Positions 19,014-27,977 are shown, counted from the stretch's first letter. The stretch is DNA of 64,000 nucleotides from Pseudaeromonas aegiceratis (GCF_046254905.1 NZ_CP158016.1:2790001-2854000), one strand, 5' to 3'. Made by a program: numbers and translations. Notes: a model not told the origin generated them from the letters alone.

Positions 19014-19877
19014 TCAAGTGGAGCGACGGACAAACCAGCGGACAAACCAGCGGCGGGAGCGACCAGGGGTTGGGGTCGCCAGGGGCGACGGCAATTCCGC
19101 CGGCGGCGGCAACAGGGCCACCGGCTCTTCGTGCCACTGGATGCTGTGGGGATCAAAACCCCGCTCCAGCACCGGCTTGACCACCTGGAAGTAGGGCGAA
19201 AGATCGAAGTCCCGCGGGGCATACAGGCTGTGATGGCGGATGCGGAAGTACTGGCGATAACAGCGGGGGCAGTCGGGATCTTCGGAGCGGGTCAGCAGGC
19301 GCTCCGGCAGTATGGGGTAGTGGATATGGGCGAAGGCCTGGGCGATCAGGGAGGAACAGATGGCCCGGGTGGGATCACCGCTGCCGATGGACAGCAGCTG
19401 GCGGCGCCAACGGCTGGGCACCGGCGGCGTGGGTACCAGATAACGCAGCAGGTCGATGATGTTTTTCAGATCATACTTGCCCCCCAGCCGGGAGATGGCA
19501 TAGCCGATGAGGCGGCTGATCTCCGCCTCCGAGATCCCTACCGGGCGACAGATGCGGGTATGCTCGTCGGCATACAGACTCAAGGGCACGGCCCGCACCC
19601 CCTCCAGCACATCCGCCTCGATCAGCACCAAGGGCTCATCGCCGAAATTGGGCGCTCCCAGGGCATCGCCTATGTAGAGGGCGGCATGAGACCAGGTGGA
19701 CTGGGTCAGGTATTTGATGGCGGTACCAAACCGGCTGGTACCCTCCACCAGCAGAATATCCCCCTTGCGCAGGGTGGCGGCCAACACCTCTGGCGGCAGG
19801 GTCGCCATGGACCCCTCCCCCGGATTGGGTTTGGCAAGATAACGGGCTAGACGTTCACCAATCCACTCAAGCAACAT
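19014..19877 (-). CDS. YiiX/YebB-like permuted papain-fold enzyme
   Basis: The protein has 287 residues. The order of catalytic motifs is that of circularly permuted papain-like (NlpC/P60-related) proteins: KGDILLVEG, then STWSHAALYIGD with the likely catalytic His, LIEAD, and later RAICSSLIAQAF with the likely catalytic Cys. Members are thought to act as amidases, peptidases or acyltransferases; the substrate here is unknown. No signal peptide is seen. GGAGGT lies 5 bases before the ATG. The last codons contain an exact 12-bp tandem repeat (19029-19052) that gives RWFVRWFVRRST, a recent-looking duplication that extends the tail. Confidence 0.8.
   Translation of the reverse strand: MLLEWIGERLARYLAKPNPGEGSMATLPPEVLAATLRKGDILLVEGTSRFGTAIKYLTQSTWSHAALYIGDALGAPNFGDEPLVLIEADVLEGVRAVPLSLYADEHTRICRPVGISEAEISRLIGYAISRLGGKYDLKNIIDLLRYLVPTPPVPSRWRRQLLSIGSGDPTRAICSSLIAQAFAHIHYPILPERLLTRSEDPDCPRCYRQYFRIRHHSLYAPRDFDLSPYFQVVKPVLERGFDPHSIQWHEEPVALLPPPAELPSPLATPTPGRSRRWFVRWFVRRST
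19029..19052. repeat. 12-bp tandem duplication in the YiiX-like gene tail
   Basis: GACAAACCAGCG occurs twice in a row in frame and adds one copy of the four residues RWFV near the C-terminus of the YiiX-like protein. Confidence 0.9.
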
Positions 19878-20054
19878 GCTGACCTCCCGGTGCGCTTGGG
19901 AGTGCGGTCACAGACGCCGGGGCATCCTCCTCCTAGTGTAGCCAGCCGACAGGGGCACAGCCGCCCGCGCAGGTAAAGGATTGATCTGGCTGACGGCTCT
20001 GCCACAATGGCAGCCGGCTCCATGCCATCTGAATTCCCATCTGCTGGAGGTGAA

Positions 20055-21779
20055 ATGATCGAGACTCCGCCCGTGCGTCACCTGGGGCATAACTTCTGGC
20101 GCCTGCTCAAGCCGTTCTGGCGCTCCTCCGACGCCTGGAAGGGTTGGAGCCTGCTGGCGCTGGTGCTGGTACTGACCGGCACCATCATCTACCTGCAAAA
20201 AGAACTGACCATCTGGAACAACGCCTTCTACAACGCCCTGCAGAATCTCGACTATGCGGAGTTCAAGCATCAGCTGCTGGTGTTTGCCGGCCTGGCCTCG
20301 GCCTTCATCCTGGTGGCGGTCTACACCACCTACTTTCGGCAGATGCTGGAGATCGTCTGGCGGCGCTGGATGACCAAGGCGCTGATGCAGGAGTGGTTGG
20401 CCAAGGGCAACTTTTACCGGCTACAGCTCACCGACCGGCGCACCGATAACCCGGATCAGCGGATCGCCGAGGACGTGGCGGAGTTCGTCTCCTCCACCCT
20501 CACCCTGTTTCTGGACACCCTTGCCGACATAGTGCGGGTCTTCACCTTCCTCGGCCTGCTGTGGGGGCTGTCGGCCCCGCTGCGCTTCCAGCTGGGGGGC
20601 ATGGAACTCAACCTGCCCCAGGGCTATATGGTGTGGTTTGCCCTGGGCTATGCCCTGGTGGGCACGGCGCTGACCTTCATCATCGGTCGCCCCCTGGTGA
20701 AGCTCAACTTCAACCAGCAGCGCTTCGAGGCGGATTTTCGTTTCTCCCTGGTGCGCCTGCGGGAGAACGCCGAGTCGGTGGCCCTGTATCGCGGCAACGA
20801 CGAGGAGGGCAAGCTGCTCACCGGCCGCTTCGGCTCCGTGGTGGACAACTTCTTCCGCCTGATGAAGCGGCAGAAGCTGCTGGGCTTCTTCACCAGCGGC
20901 TATAGCCAGATCGCCATCATCTTCCCCTTCGTGGTCTCGGCCCCCAGCTACTTCGCCAAGCAGATCCAGCTGGGGGGCATGATGCAGATCGCCTCCGCCT
21001 TCGGCCGGGTCCAGGATGCCCTCTCCACCCTGATCACCAACTACACGGTACTGGCCCGCTGGAAGTCGGTGGTGGATCGTCTGGCCACCTTCCAGACCAG
21101 CCTGGATCATGTGGATACCCTGCCCCGCATCCAGGCCCAGGAGGTCGGTGACGGCCTCAAGACCGACGAGGTGGCGGTGCATCACCCCGGCGGCGCCACC
21201 CTCTACCCGCCCAGCAGCTGGCAGCTGGCTCCCGGTCAGGCCCTGCTGATCCAGGGCCCCTCCGGCTGTGGCAAGTCCACCCTGCTGCGGGCCCTGGCGG
21301 GGGTCTGGCCCTATGCTAAGGGCCAGGTGAGCTTCCCCGCCGAGGGGGGCACCCTGTTCCTGGCCCAGCGCCCCTACCTGCCCCTGGGCTCGTTGCGTCA
21401 GGCCATCTGCTACCCGGCGGCGCCCCTGACGGATGAGGCCATACTGCCCATCCTGGCAGACGTCGGCCTGCAGCACCTGATCCCGAGGCTGGACGAGGAG
21501 GAGCGCAACTGGGGACAGATACTGAGCATGGGGGAACAGCAGCGGGTCGCCTTCGCCCGGGTGCTGCTGCTCAAGCCCGCCCTGCTGTTCATGGACGAGG
21601 CCAGCTCGGCGCTGGACGAAGCCTGCGAGGCGCGCCTGTACGGCCTGCTGCGGGAACGTCTGCCCCAGATGGTACTGGTGAGCGTCGGCCATCGCAGCAC
21701 CCTCTCCCCCTTCCACAGCCACCGCCTGGCCTGGCAGTCGGAAGGCAACTGGCAGTTCGCCCCCTTGGTGGCCAGCTAA
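20055..21779 (+). CDS. ABC transporter, SbmA/BacA-type membrane domain fused to ATPase (YddA-like)
   Basis: The protein has 574 residues. The first 340 or so carry about six hydrophobic helices with the ABC_membrane_2 pattern (TIWNNAFYNALQNLDYAEF, WRRWMTKALMQEWL, NPDQRIAEDVAEF, EADFRFSLVRLRENAES). The C-terminal ATPase has Walker A GPSGCGKST (Lys407), a signature LSMGEQQR in place of LSGGQ, and Walker B LLFMDEASSALD (Asp514-Glu515). This architecture matches E. coli YddA and the peroxisomal ABCD-like group. It probably works as a homodimer, and its substrate is not known. The ATG at 20055 is preceded by GGAGGTGA. A terminator directly follows, so it is likely a single-gene unit. Confidence 0.88.
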   Translation: MIETPPVRHLGHNFWRLLKPFWRSSDAWKGWSLLALVLVLTGTIIYLQKELTIWNNAFYNALQNLDYAEFKHQLLVFAGLASAFILVAVYTTYFRQMLEIVWRRWMTKALMQEWLAKGNFYRLQLTDRRTDNPDQRIAEDVAEFVSSTLTLFLDTLADIVRVFTFLGLLWGLSAPLRFQLGGMELNLPQGYMVWFALGYALVGTALTFIIGRPLVKLNFNQQRFEADFRFSLVRLRENAESVALYRGNDEEGKLLTGRFGSVVDNFFRLMKRQKLLGFFTSGYSQIAIIFPFVVSAPSYFAKQIQLGGMMQIASAFGRVQDALSTLITNYTVLARWKSVVDRLATFQTSLDHVDTLPRIQAQEVGDGLKTDEVAVHHPGGATLYPPSSWQLAPGQALLIQGPSGCGKSTLLRALAGVWPYAKGQVSFPAEGGTLFLAQRPYLPLGSLRQAICYPAAPLTDEAILPILADVGLQHLIPRLDEEERNWGQILSMGEQQRVAFARVLLLKPALLFMDEASSALDEACEARLYGLLRERLPQMVLVSVGHRSTLSPFHSHRLAWQSEGNWQFAPLVAS

Positions 21780-21786
21780 GCGGCTA

Positions 21787-21813
21787 AGGCCAGGGTTTCC
21801 CTGGCCTTTTTGT
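21787..21813 (+). terminator. Intrinsic terminator after the ABC transporter gene
   Basis: AGGCCAGGG and CCCTGGCCT form a 9-bp stem around TTT, followed by a T-run. It lies just after the stop codon. Confidence 0.92.
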
Positions 21814-21823
21814 TGTCATCACC

Positions 21824-21837
21824 TGAAAGCGCTACCA
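21824..21837. promoter_or_regulatory. Candidate LacI-family-type operator upstream of the amylase gene
   Basis: TGAAAGCGCTACCA has the central AGCGCT and flanking pattern seen in operators of LacI-family sugar regulators. It lies about 175 bp before the amylase start. The symmetry is imperfect, so this is a suggestion only. Confidence 0.25.
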
Positions 21838-21921
21838 ATCACGCCGTCAATACGCCGCTCACGAGAGGATCACACTTACTTACCCATCTTTACCTTTTGC
21901 TGTTTTTTTCTCCTAGAGTGA

Positions 21922-21949
21922 GGCCACCTGTCAGCCATGACAGGTGGCC
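21922..21949. promoter_or_regulatory. Perfect 12-bp inverted repeat in the amylase upstream region
   Basis: GGCCACCTGTCA and TGACAGGTGGCC are separated by GCCA, 63 bp before the amylase ATG. No T-run follows, so it is not a standard terminator. It could be an operator or an mRNA leader hairpin. Its core, CCTGTCAGCCATGACAGG, closely matches a palindrome at 46482-46499. Confidence 0.5.
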
Positions 21950-22012
21950 ATAACAAGCGTCGGCGGCCCCTGGCCGACCGCCGTGTCACTGAAACAGCAT
22001 TAGGAACTAACG

Positions 22013-25000
22013 ATGAAAAAATGGATACTGACCGCGAGTCTGGTGGGCCTGGCCCTACCTGTCTCGGCCGACTGGTACTTCCGCGGCACCCCCAACAACT
22101 GGGACGCCACGGCACTCACCCTGCAATCCGGCACCACCTACACCAGTTGCCAGAGCTTTGCCACGGGCGACGCGAACGGCGGTCCCCGCTTCAAGATCGA
22201 CCGCACCGGCGACTGGAGCGAGAGCTACCCCAGTGCCGACTACACCGTCAGCGCCAACACCAGCTACCTCATCAGCTTCGACAGCAGCAGCCAGGCCATC
22301 AGCGTCAGTGCCGTCACCAGCTGCGACGAGGAGGAGAACCAGGACAGCGGCTTCGCCCACAACCTGAGCCAGCTCTATGTGCGCGGCACCTTCAACAGTT
22401 GGGCCACCACCGCCATGACCCTGGTGGACGATAACCTCTGGCAGGCCGACGTCTACCTGGACGGTCAGACCAGCCAACGGCTGAAGTTTGACGTCAACGG
22501 CGACTGGGCCACCAACTACGGCGATACCGGGGCCGACGGTGTGCTGGATCAGACCGGTTCGGACATATATGTCACCGGCACCGGCGACTACCGGATCAGC
22601 GTCAACGACGCCAGCCTCACCTACAGCATCACGGCCCTGTCCGAAGGCAACCAGGCCCCCACGGCGGTGATCAGCCCCAGCGGCACCGTCAGCCTGACCA
22701 CAGGCGACAGCGTGACCTTGAGTGGCAGTCACTCCACCGATGCCGACGGTTACATCGCCAGCTACAGCTGGAGCACGGGTGACAGCGGCGAGACCCTCAC
22801 CCTGCAACCCGCCAGCGCCGGCACCCAGACCATCACCCTGACGGTCACCGACGATCAGGGCGCCACCAGCAGCAGCACTGTCACTCTGGTGGTCACCGAT
22901 GCGGTGACCGACAGCTGGTACTTCCGTGGCACCCCCAACAGCTGGACCAGCACCGCCATGACCAGCGACGACGGCGTGGTGTTCTGTACCCGCCAGGCCT
23001 TCGGCAGCAGCGATCCCCGCTTCAAGATCGACCACTATGCCGACTGGACCGAGAGCTACCCCACCGCCGATTATCGGGTGACCGCCGACACCACCTATGA
23101 CATCTGCTTCGACGCGTCCGACAAGAGCCTGGATGTGACCGAGGTGGCAGGCGCAGACAGCCAGGCCCCCGTGGTGACCGCCAGCCCGTCTGCCGGCAGC
23201 TACGAAAGCAGCCAAACCATCACCTTGTCCGTCACCGACAATCAGGATGCGGCGCCCACCGTCTACGTCACCACGGACGGCACCACCCCCACCACATCCT
23301 CCACCCTGTACAGCGGTCAGAGCTTCACCGCCACCGATGTCGGCAGCGGCACGGATCTGGTGATCAAGACGCTAGCGGTGGATGCCACCGGCAACAGCCA
23401 GGTGCAGACCTTCAGCTATCAGATAGGCGAACTGCCCGACAGCGGGGACTTCCGCTCCGAGAGCATCTACTTCCTGATGACCGCCCGCTTCTACGACGGC
23501 GATTCCAGCAACAACTACTACAACCGCGACCGCTACAAGGCCGGCGATCCCACCTGGCGTGGTGACTTCAAGGGCCTGATCGAGAAGCTGGACTACATCA
23601 AGGACCTGGGCTTTACCGCCATCTGGGTCACCCCGCCGGTGGAGAACCGCTCCGGTCTGGACTACCACGGCTACCATGCCTACGACTTCTACAAGGTGGA
23701 TCCCCGCCTGGAGTCTGAAGGCGGCACCTACCAGGACTTCATCAACGCGGCCCACGCCAAGGGGCTCAAGGTGATCCAGGACGTGGTGATCAACCACTCC
23801 GGCCAGTACGGCCTGCGGGGCAAGGTTTGGATCAACCACCTGCCCATCAAGTACTACGTGCCCACCGGCTCCAGCCAGGGTCTGATCGACAACGGCCCCT
23901 ACCAGGGCAACCTGGGGGATTACCTCAGCGCCAACCGCTGTGACGATGACAACCCGGTGGCACCGGATTGGTATCGCGCCAAGTGCGACTCGGATCCCGA
24001 GGGAGTGGTCTCCTTCACCGATCCCAATAGCGGGGCCACGGTTCCGGCAGCAGGCTACGATGCCAACCGCTTCTTCGGCATCGACGCCACGGCGCTGGAC
24101 AGCCAGTGGTACCACCTGGACGGCTTCATGTCCGGCGGTGACTGGGAGAATCCCACCTCGCTGCAGAACAAGCACATGGCCGGCGATTGCATCGACCTGG
24201 CCACCGGCAACCAGAACGTGAAGGACTACATCAACGGCGCCATCCACATGTATCTGGACATGGGCGTGGATGCCATCCGTCTGGACACCCTCAAGCACGT
24301 GGAGCGGGATGAGCTGCTCACCTACATCCACGACTGGCAGAGCTACAAGCCCGGCCTGTTCGTGTTCGGTGAAAATCTGGTGAAGGGCACCGGCTGGGGT
24401 TCCGAGCTGGCCAACGACAACGCCTCGGCGGTGATCCGCCCCTGGTGGTACACCCGCACCACCGAAGATCCGGCCAACCCCACCGCCGGTGGAGACTCCG
24501 GCCTGTCGGTGCTGGACTTCTCCTTGTTCTCCACCTTCCGCGATAACATCCGCAACGGCAACTTCGGCGGCATCGGCGGCATCTTCAGCATGGACTGGGT
24601 CTATGGTGATGCCACCAAGCTGGTGACCTTCTTCCAGAACCACGACGTGGGTCCGGACAACGACTTCAAGTACCGTTACGGCGGTGAAGAAGCCAATGCC
24701 GCCATGGTCTACAACCTGCTGTGGACGGCACGCGGCATCCCCACCCTCTACTACGGGGAAGAGGTGATGTTCCAGGCCGGTCTGCCGCAAGATGTCGCCG
24801 GCAGCACCGACACCCTGGATCAGACCGGTCGCGCCTACTATGGCGACGTGCTGGATGACAGCAGCACCAGCAGCAACCCCCTGTACCAGCACATCAAGCG
24901 GCTGAACCAGATCCGCCAGGCCATTCCGGCCCTGCAGATGGCACCCATGAGCCAGGTGAACGAATGGAGTTCCGGCATCAGTTATGTACGGGATCTCTCC

Positions 25001-25219
25001 AGCGAAGGCAGCTATGCGGTGGTGGGTCTGGCCGCGAGTAGCGAACAGAGCGTCACCGTCTCCGGCGTGCAGAACGGTACCTACCTGGATGCCGTCAGCG
25101 GCAGCAGCCTGACCGTCACCGGCGGCAGCATGACCTTCAGCGTACCGGCCTACTCCGCCCGCATCTGGGTGCTGAACGGCCCGGGCAAGATCGGCAGCGA
25201 CGGCACCTACCTCAAGTAA
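22013..25219 (+). CDS. Secreted multimodular alpha-amylase (GH13)
   Basis: The protein has 1068 residues with a signal peptide (residues 1-19, cleavage after VSA). Modules in order are: a carbohydrate-binding-like unit (about 20-104, WYFRGTPNNW); a second related unit (about 121-210, LYVRGTFNSW); a PKD-like domain (about 217-298); a third unit (about 301-381, WYFRGTPNSW); a chitobiase-C-terminal-like domain (about 384-475); and the catalytic barrel from about 480. The catalytic regions are DVVINH, VDAIRLDTLKH (nucleophile Asp758), FGENL (acid/base Glu787) and FQNHD (Asp878), followed by a C-terminal beta sandwich. It degrades starch or glycogen outside the cell or in the periplasm. AGGAAC precedes the ATG. 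Maltose genes are not nearby. Confidence 0.93.
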   Translation: MKKWILTASLVGLALPVSADWYFRGTPNNWDATALTLQSGTTYTSCQSFATGDANGGPRFKIDRTGDWSESYPSADYTVSANTSYLISFDSSSQAISVSAVTSCDEEENQDSGFAHNLSQLYVRGTFNSWATTAMTLVDDNLWQADVYLDGQTSQRLKFDVNGDWATNYGDTGADGVLDQTGSDIYVTGTGDYRISVNDASLTYSITALSEGNQAPTAVISPSGTVSLTTGDSVTLSGSHSTDADGYIASYSWSTGDSGETLTLQPASAGTQTITLTVTDDQGATSSSTVTLVVTDAVTDSWYFRGTPNSWTSTAMTSDDGVVFCTRQAFGSSDPRFKIDHYADWTESYPTADYRVTADTTYDICFDASDKSLDVTEVAGADSQAPVVTASPSAGSYESSQTITLSVTDNQDAAPTVYVTTDGTTPTTSSTLYSGQSFTATDVGSGTDLVIKTLAVDATGNSQVQTFSYQIGELPDSGDFRSESIYFLMTARFYDGDSSNNYYNRDRYKAGDPTWRGDFKGLIEKLDYIKDLGFTAIWVTPPVENRSGLDYHGYHAYDFYKVDPRLESEGGTYQDFINAAHAKGLKVIQDVVINHSGQYGLRGKVWINHLPIKYYVPTGSSQGLIDNGPYQGNLGDYLSANRCDDDNPVAPDWYRAKCDSDPEGVVSFTDPNSGATVPAAGYDANRFFGIDATALDSQWYHLDGFMSGGDWENPTSLQNKHMAGDCIDLATGNQNVKDYINGAIHMYLDMGVDAIRLDTLKHVERDELLTYIHDWQSYKPGLFVFGENLVKGTGWGSELANDNASAVIRPWWYTRTTEDPANPTAGGDSGLSVLDFSLFSTFRDNIRNGNFGGIGGIFSMDWVYGDATKLVTFFQNHDVGPDNDFKYRYGGEEANAAMVYNLLWTARGIPTLYYGEEVMFQAGLPQDVAGSTDTLDQTGRAYYGDVLDDSSTSSNPLYQHIKRLNQIRQAIPALQMAPMSQVNEWSSGISYVRDLSSEGSYAVVGLAASSEQSVTVSGVQNGTYLDAVSGSSLTVTGGSMTFSVPAYSARIWVLNGPGKIGSDGTYLK

Positions 25220-25238
25220 GCGCCAACCGCTGATCAAC

Positions 25239-25266
25239 AAAACGCCGCACTCGTGCGGCGTTTTTA
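25239..25266. terminator. Intrinsic terminator, usable in both directions
   Basis: AACGCCGCAC and GTGCGGCGTT form a stem with a TC centre, with an A-rich left flank and TTTTT on the right. It ends the amylase gene and can also serve the leftward binding-protein gene, which ends at 25274. Confidence 0.92.
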
Positions 25267-25273
25267 TTGGCGC

Positions 25274-26158
25274 CTAGGGCTCGGCCCTGGCCATGCCGCC
25301 ATACCACAGACTGGGATCCGACAAGGGCGTCAGGGGGGGCAGGAGCGGGTTTTGCAACAGCACCTTGACCCGCTCATCCAGCTTGGCCTTGGCCAGCGCC
25401 TCCTGATGGGGCGGATAACCGTAGAACAGGCGGTCGAAGGAGCCATCGGCCAGGGCTGCCCGCAGGCCACGCTCGATGCGTGCCGCCAGGGCCTGGTTGT
25501 CCTGATTGACGAAGAAATAGATGGCGGTGGGGTAGATCAGCACGAAGTGGCTGTCCACCACGCTGTGTTGCAGCTGCTGGCTATGGATCTCGCCCCAGGC
25601 CTCCAGAATGCCCCGGGGGAAGCAGTCGATCATGCCGCGATCCAGCATGCTGAAGATGCGCAGGTAGTTGGTCACCCCCCGCACCTGGAAGCCGTTGAAG
25701 GCCAAGATCTCCAGATCCGGCCAGTCATGCCCCTGATAACAGGTGACCTCCTTGAGGCTCGCCTCGTCCATGCTCTCGAAGATGGCGCTGTCTTCCCGGT
25801 TGATGAGGATCACCCGGTAGCCCAGCAGTCCCTTCATCAGTGGGATGCGGACCGGCAGATAGCTGCGCTCCCGCTCGCGGGAGGTCATGGACCACATGAT
25901 ATCCAGCTGCTTGGCCCCCAGCAGGCGGAAGGCCCGCCCTTGTTGCGCCACATTGGCCAGGGGTTGCAATCGGTAGGGCCCCTCGTCGGCCAGGGTATGA
26001 TCCAGGGCCAGCCGCAGCAGGGCAAGAAAATAGGGATGGCGGCTATCGTTTTTGATCTCGGGCGGCGGGTAGCGGACCACCAGCTCTCCGGCCCGCAGGT
26101 CGCTGGACCAGGGGAGGCAAAGACACAGCAGCCCCAGCATCAGCCATCGTCGCCACAT
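25274..26158 (-). CDS. Solitary periplasmic solute-binding protein, paralogue of the 8650-9561 gene
   Basis: The protein has 294 residues from the ATG at 26158, which has GGGAGGT 6 bases upstream. A signal peptide (MWRRWLMLGLLCLCLPWSSDLRAG) leads into two alpha/beta lobes typical of SBP family 3. The C-terminal lobe contains FFVNQDNQALAARIERGLRAALADGSFDRLF and then NPLLPPLTPL. The matching LADGS and NPLLPP elements in the 8650-9561 protein support a shared origin. The phrases IDCFPRG here and DLFCRG there are also equivalent, so both may keep a disulfide or cysteine ligand. No transporter genes adjoin either one. The ligand is unknown. Confidence 0.75.
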   Translation of the reverse strand: MWRRWLMLGLLCLCLPWSSDLRAGELVVRYPPPEIKNDSRHPYFLALLRLALDHTLADEGPYRLQPLANVAQQGRAFRLLGAKQLDIMWSMTSRERERSYLPVRIPLMKGLLGYRVILINREDSAIFESMDEASLKEVTCYQGHDWPDLEILAFNGFQVRGVTNYLRIFSMLDRGMIDCFPRGILEAWGEIHSQQLQHSVVDSHFVLIYPTAIYFFVNQDNQALAARIERGLRAALADGSFDRLFYGYPPHQEALAKAKLDERVKVLLQNPLLPPLTPLSDPSLWYGGMARAEP

Positions 26159-26228
26159 ATGCCACCTCCCGACCATCAGCCCGTACTAGAGTCTAGTCGG
26201 CGATGGCCGAAGCGGCAGGGCGCACCGG

Positions 26229-26657
26229 CTACAACAGCAGGCGGCGTCCCTCGATGCAGCGACGGCAGGTGGCCTGACCGCTGACGCTGCCCATCATCTC
26301 CGGCGGCATGCGCCGGCCACAGCAGTTGCACTCGCGAAAGCTCTGCACCCGCCGACGTATGGTCTGCTCGATGAGTTCCAACAGGGCGTCAAAGGTGCCA
26401 TCGACCAGGGCGATGCTGCCCTGGGACAGGGGTTTTTGCCGCGGCACATTGGGCATGGCCCACTCCACCTGGGGCAGAAATACCTCCACCCTGTCATCCT
26501 CGAAGCTGACGATCACCTTGAGGGGATCCCCCACAAACAGGGTGCGCACGCCATGCAGGGGGCCAGGCAACTGCCGCAACAAGCGCTGGCGCCACTGCTC
26601 CAGTTGTTCGGGCAGGGGGCCCACCGGCCCCAGGGCCCCCGTCAGACGGGATGTCAT
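26229..26657 (-). CDS. Uncharacterised protein with a C-terminal zinc-ribbon-like knuckle
   Basis: The protein has 142 residues and I do not recognise the family. The middle part is a mixed alpha/beta region (GVRTLFVGDPLKVIVSFEDDRVEVFLPQ). The C-terminus has C-N-C-C-G-R-R and, 17 residues later, C-R-R-C, a plausible zinc-binding site like that of DksA-type or small zinc-ribbon proteins. No signal peptide or membrane segment is present. The gene starts 50 bp after the proA stop codon on the same strand, with AAGGAG just upstream of its ATG. It may be the third gene of a proB-proA operon, although proline biosynthesis has no obvious need for it. Confidence 0.65.
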   Translation of the reverse strand: MTSRLTGALGPVGPLPEQLEQWRQRLLRQLPGPLHGVRTLFVGDPLKVIVSFEDDRVEVFLPQVEWAMPNVPRQKPLSQGSIALVDGTFDALLELIEQTIRRRVQSFRECNCCGRRMPPEMMGSVSGQATCRRCIEGRRLLL

Positions 26658-26707
26658 GCAAACTCCTTGTGTCGATGGCCCTCACCGCGGTGAGGGCCGG
26701 GCCACTC

Positions 26708-27967
26708 CTAGGAGCGGCACAGGTAGTCGGCCTGCCCCACCCACTTGTAGCTGGTGAGCTCGGTGAGCCCCATGGGCCCCCGGGCGTGCAGCTTCTGGGT
26801 GGAGACGGCCACCTCGGCCCCCAGGCCGAACTGGGCACCGTCGGTAAACCGGGTGGAGGCGTTGACGTACACAGCCGCCGAACCGGCGCCGTTGATGAAG
26901 CGTTCGGCGTTCACCAGGCTGTTGGTGAGGATGGCGTCGGAGTGACAGGCGTTGTGCTCCCGCAGGTGCGCCAGGGCCGCATCCACGTCCGCCACCAGCC
27001 GCACCCCCAGGGTCAGGCTCAGCCACTCGGTGTCAAAGTCTTCCGGCCCGGCCTCACGCAGGCCGGTGGCACCGGCCGCCACCAACAGGCCATGGGCATT
27101 GGCCGCCGCCACCAGGCTCACCTGGCGTTCGTTCATCCGCGCCGCCAGCGCCGGCAGGAACCGCTCGGCCACCGCCTCGTGGACCAGCAGGGTGTCCAGG
27201 GCGTTGCAAGCGGAGGGGCGCTGCACCTTGGCATTGTCGATCACATCCAGGGCCCGCACCAGATCGGCGCTCTCATCCACAAACAGGTGGCTGACACCGA
27301 AGCCGCCGATGATGACGGGAATGGTGCTCTGTTCCTTGCACCGCTTGTGCAGGTTGGCGCCGCCCCGAGGAATGATCATGTCCACGTACTGATCCAGGGT
27401 CAGCAGCTGGCCCACCAGGGCCCGATCCGGGCTTTCGATATACTGGACCGCCGCCGCCGGCAGGCCGACCTTGGCCAGGGCAGACTGGATCACCGCCACC
27501 AGCGCCATGTTGGAGTGGAAGGTCTCGCGCCCCCCCCGCAGTATGCTGGCGTTGCCCGTCTTCAGGCAGAGGGCGGCGATGTCGATGGTGACGTTGGGCC
27601 GGGCCTCGTAGATGACGCCGATGACGCCGATGGGCACCCGACGGCGGGACAGCCGCATGCCGTTCTCCAGCACCCGGCTCTCCAGCTCGCTGCCAACTGG
27701 GTCGTCCAGGCTGATGACTTTGCGCACATCCGCCACGATTCCTGCCAACCGTGCCGGGGTGAGCAGCAGGCGATCCAGCAGGGCCTCGCTCATGCCCCCC
27801 TCACGGGCAGCCTGGATATCCAGGGCATTGGCCGCCAGCACCCGCTCGGCCTGGGTGTCCAGTTCATCTGCCATGGCCGCCAGGGCCTGGTTCTTCTGGG
27901 CGGTGGGGGTGACCGCCAGGGCGAAGGCCGCCTCCCGGGCCGCCTGGCCCATCTTCACAAGTTCCAT
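26708..27967 (-). CDS. proA: Gamma-glutamyl phosphate reductase ProA
   Basis: The protein has 419 residues (E. coli 417). It reduces gamma-glutamyl phosphate to glutamate semialdehyde with NADPH in the second step of proline synthesis. The conserved stretches are RRVPIGVIGVIYEARPNVT, CLKTGNASILRGG, IPRGGANLHK, QRPSACNALDTLLV (with the catalytic cysteine) and STRFTDGAQFGLGAEVAVSTQ. The ATG at 27967 is chosen over the adjacent ATG at 27970 because it lies at better spacing from AAGGAG; the two differ by one Met. It begins about 10 bp after proB, forming a proBA operon as in E. coli. Confidence 0.96.
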   Translation of the reverse strand: MELVKMGQAAREAAFALAVTPTAQKNQALAAMADELDTQAERVLAANALDIQAAREGGMSEALLDRLLLTPARLAGIVADVRKVISLDDPVGSELESRVLENGMRLSRRRVPIGVIGVIYEARPNVTIDIAALCLKTGNASILRGGRETFHSNMALVAVIQSALAKVGLPAAAVQYIESPDRALVGQLLTLDQYVDMIIPRGGANLHKRCKEQSTIPVIIGGFGVSHLFVDESADLVRALDVIDNAKVQRPSACNALDTLLVHEAVAERFLPALAARMNERQVSLVAAANAHGLLVAAGATGLREAGPEDFDTEWLSLTLGVRLVADVDAALAHLREHNACHSDAILTNSLVNAERFINGAGSAAVYVNASTRFTDGAQFGLGAEVAVSTQKLHARGPMGLTELTSYKWVGQADYLCRS

Positions 27968-27977
27968 CATCGACTCC

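Noticed and set aside
23372..25240. Open frame of 622 codons on the minus strand of the amylase gene
   Set aside because: Shadow of the GH13 catalytic region, which carries all catalytic motifs on the plus strand.
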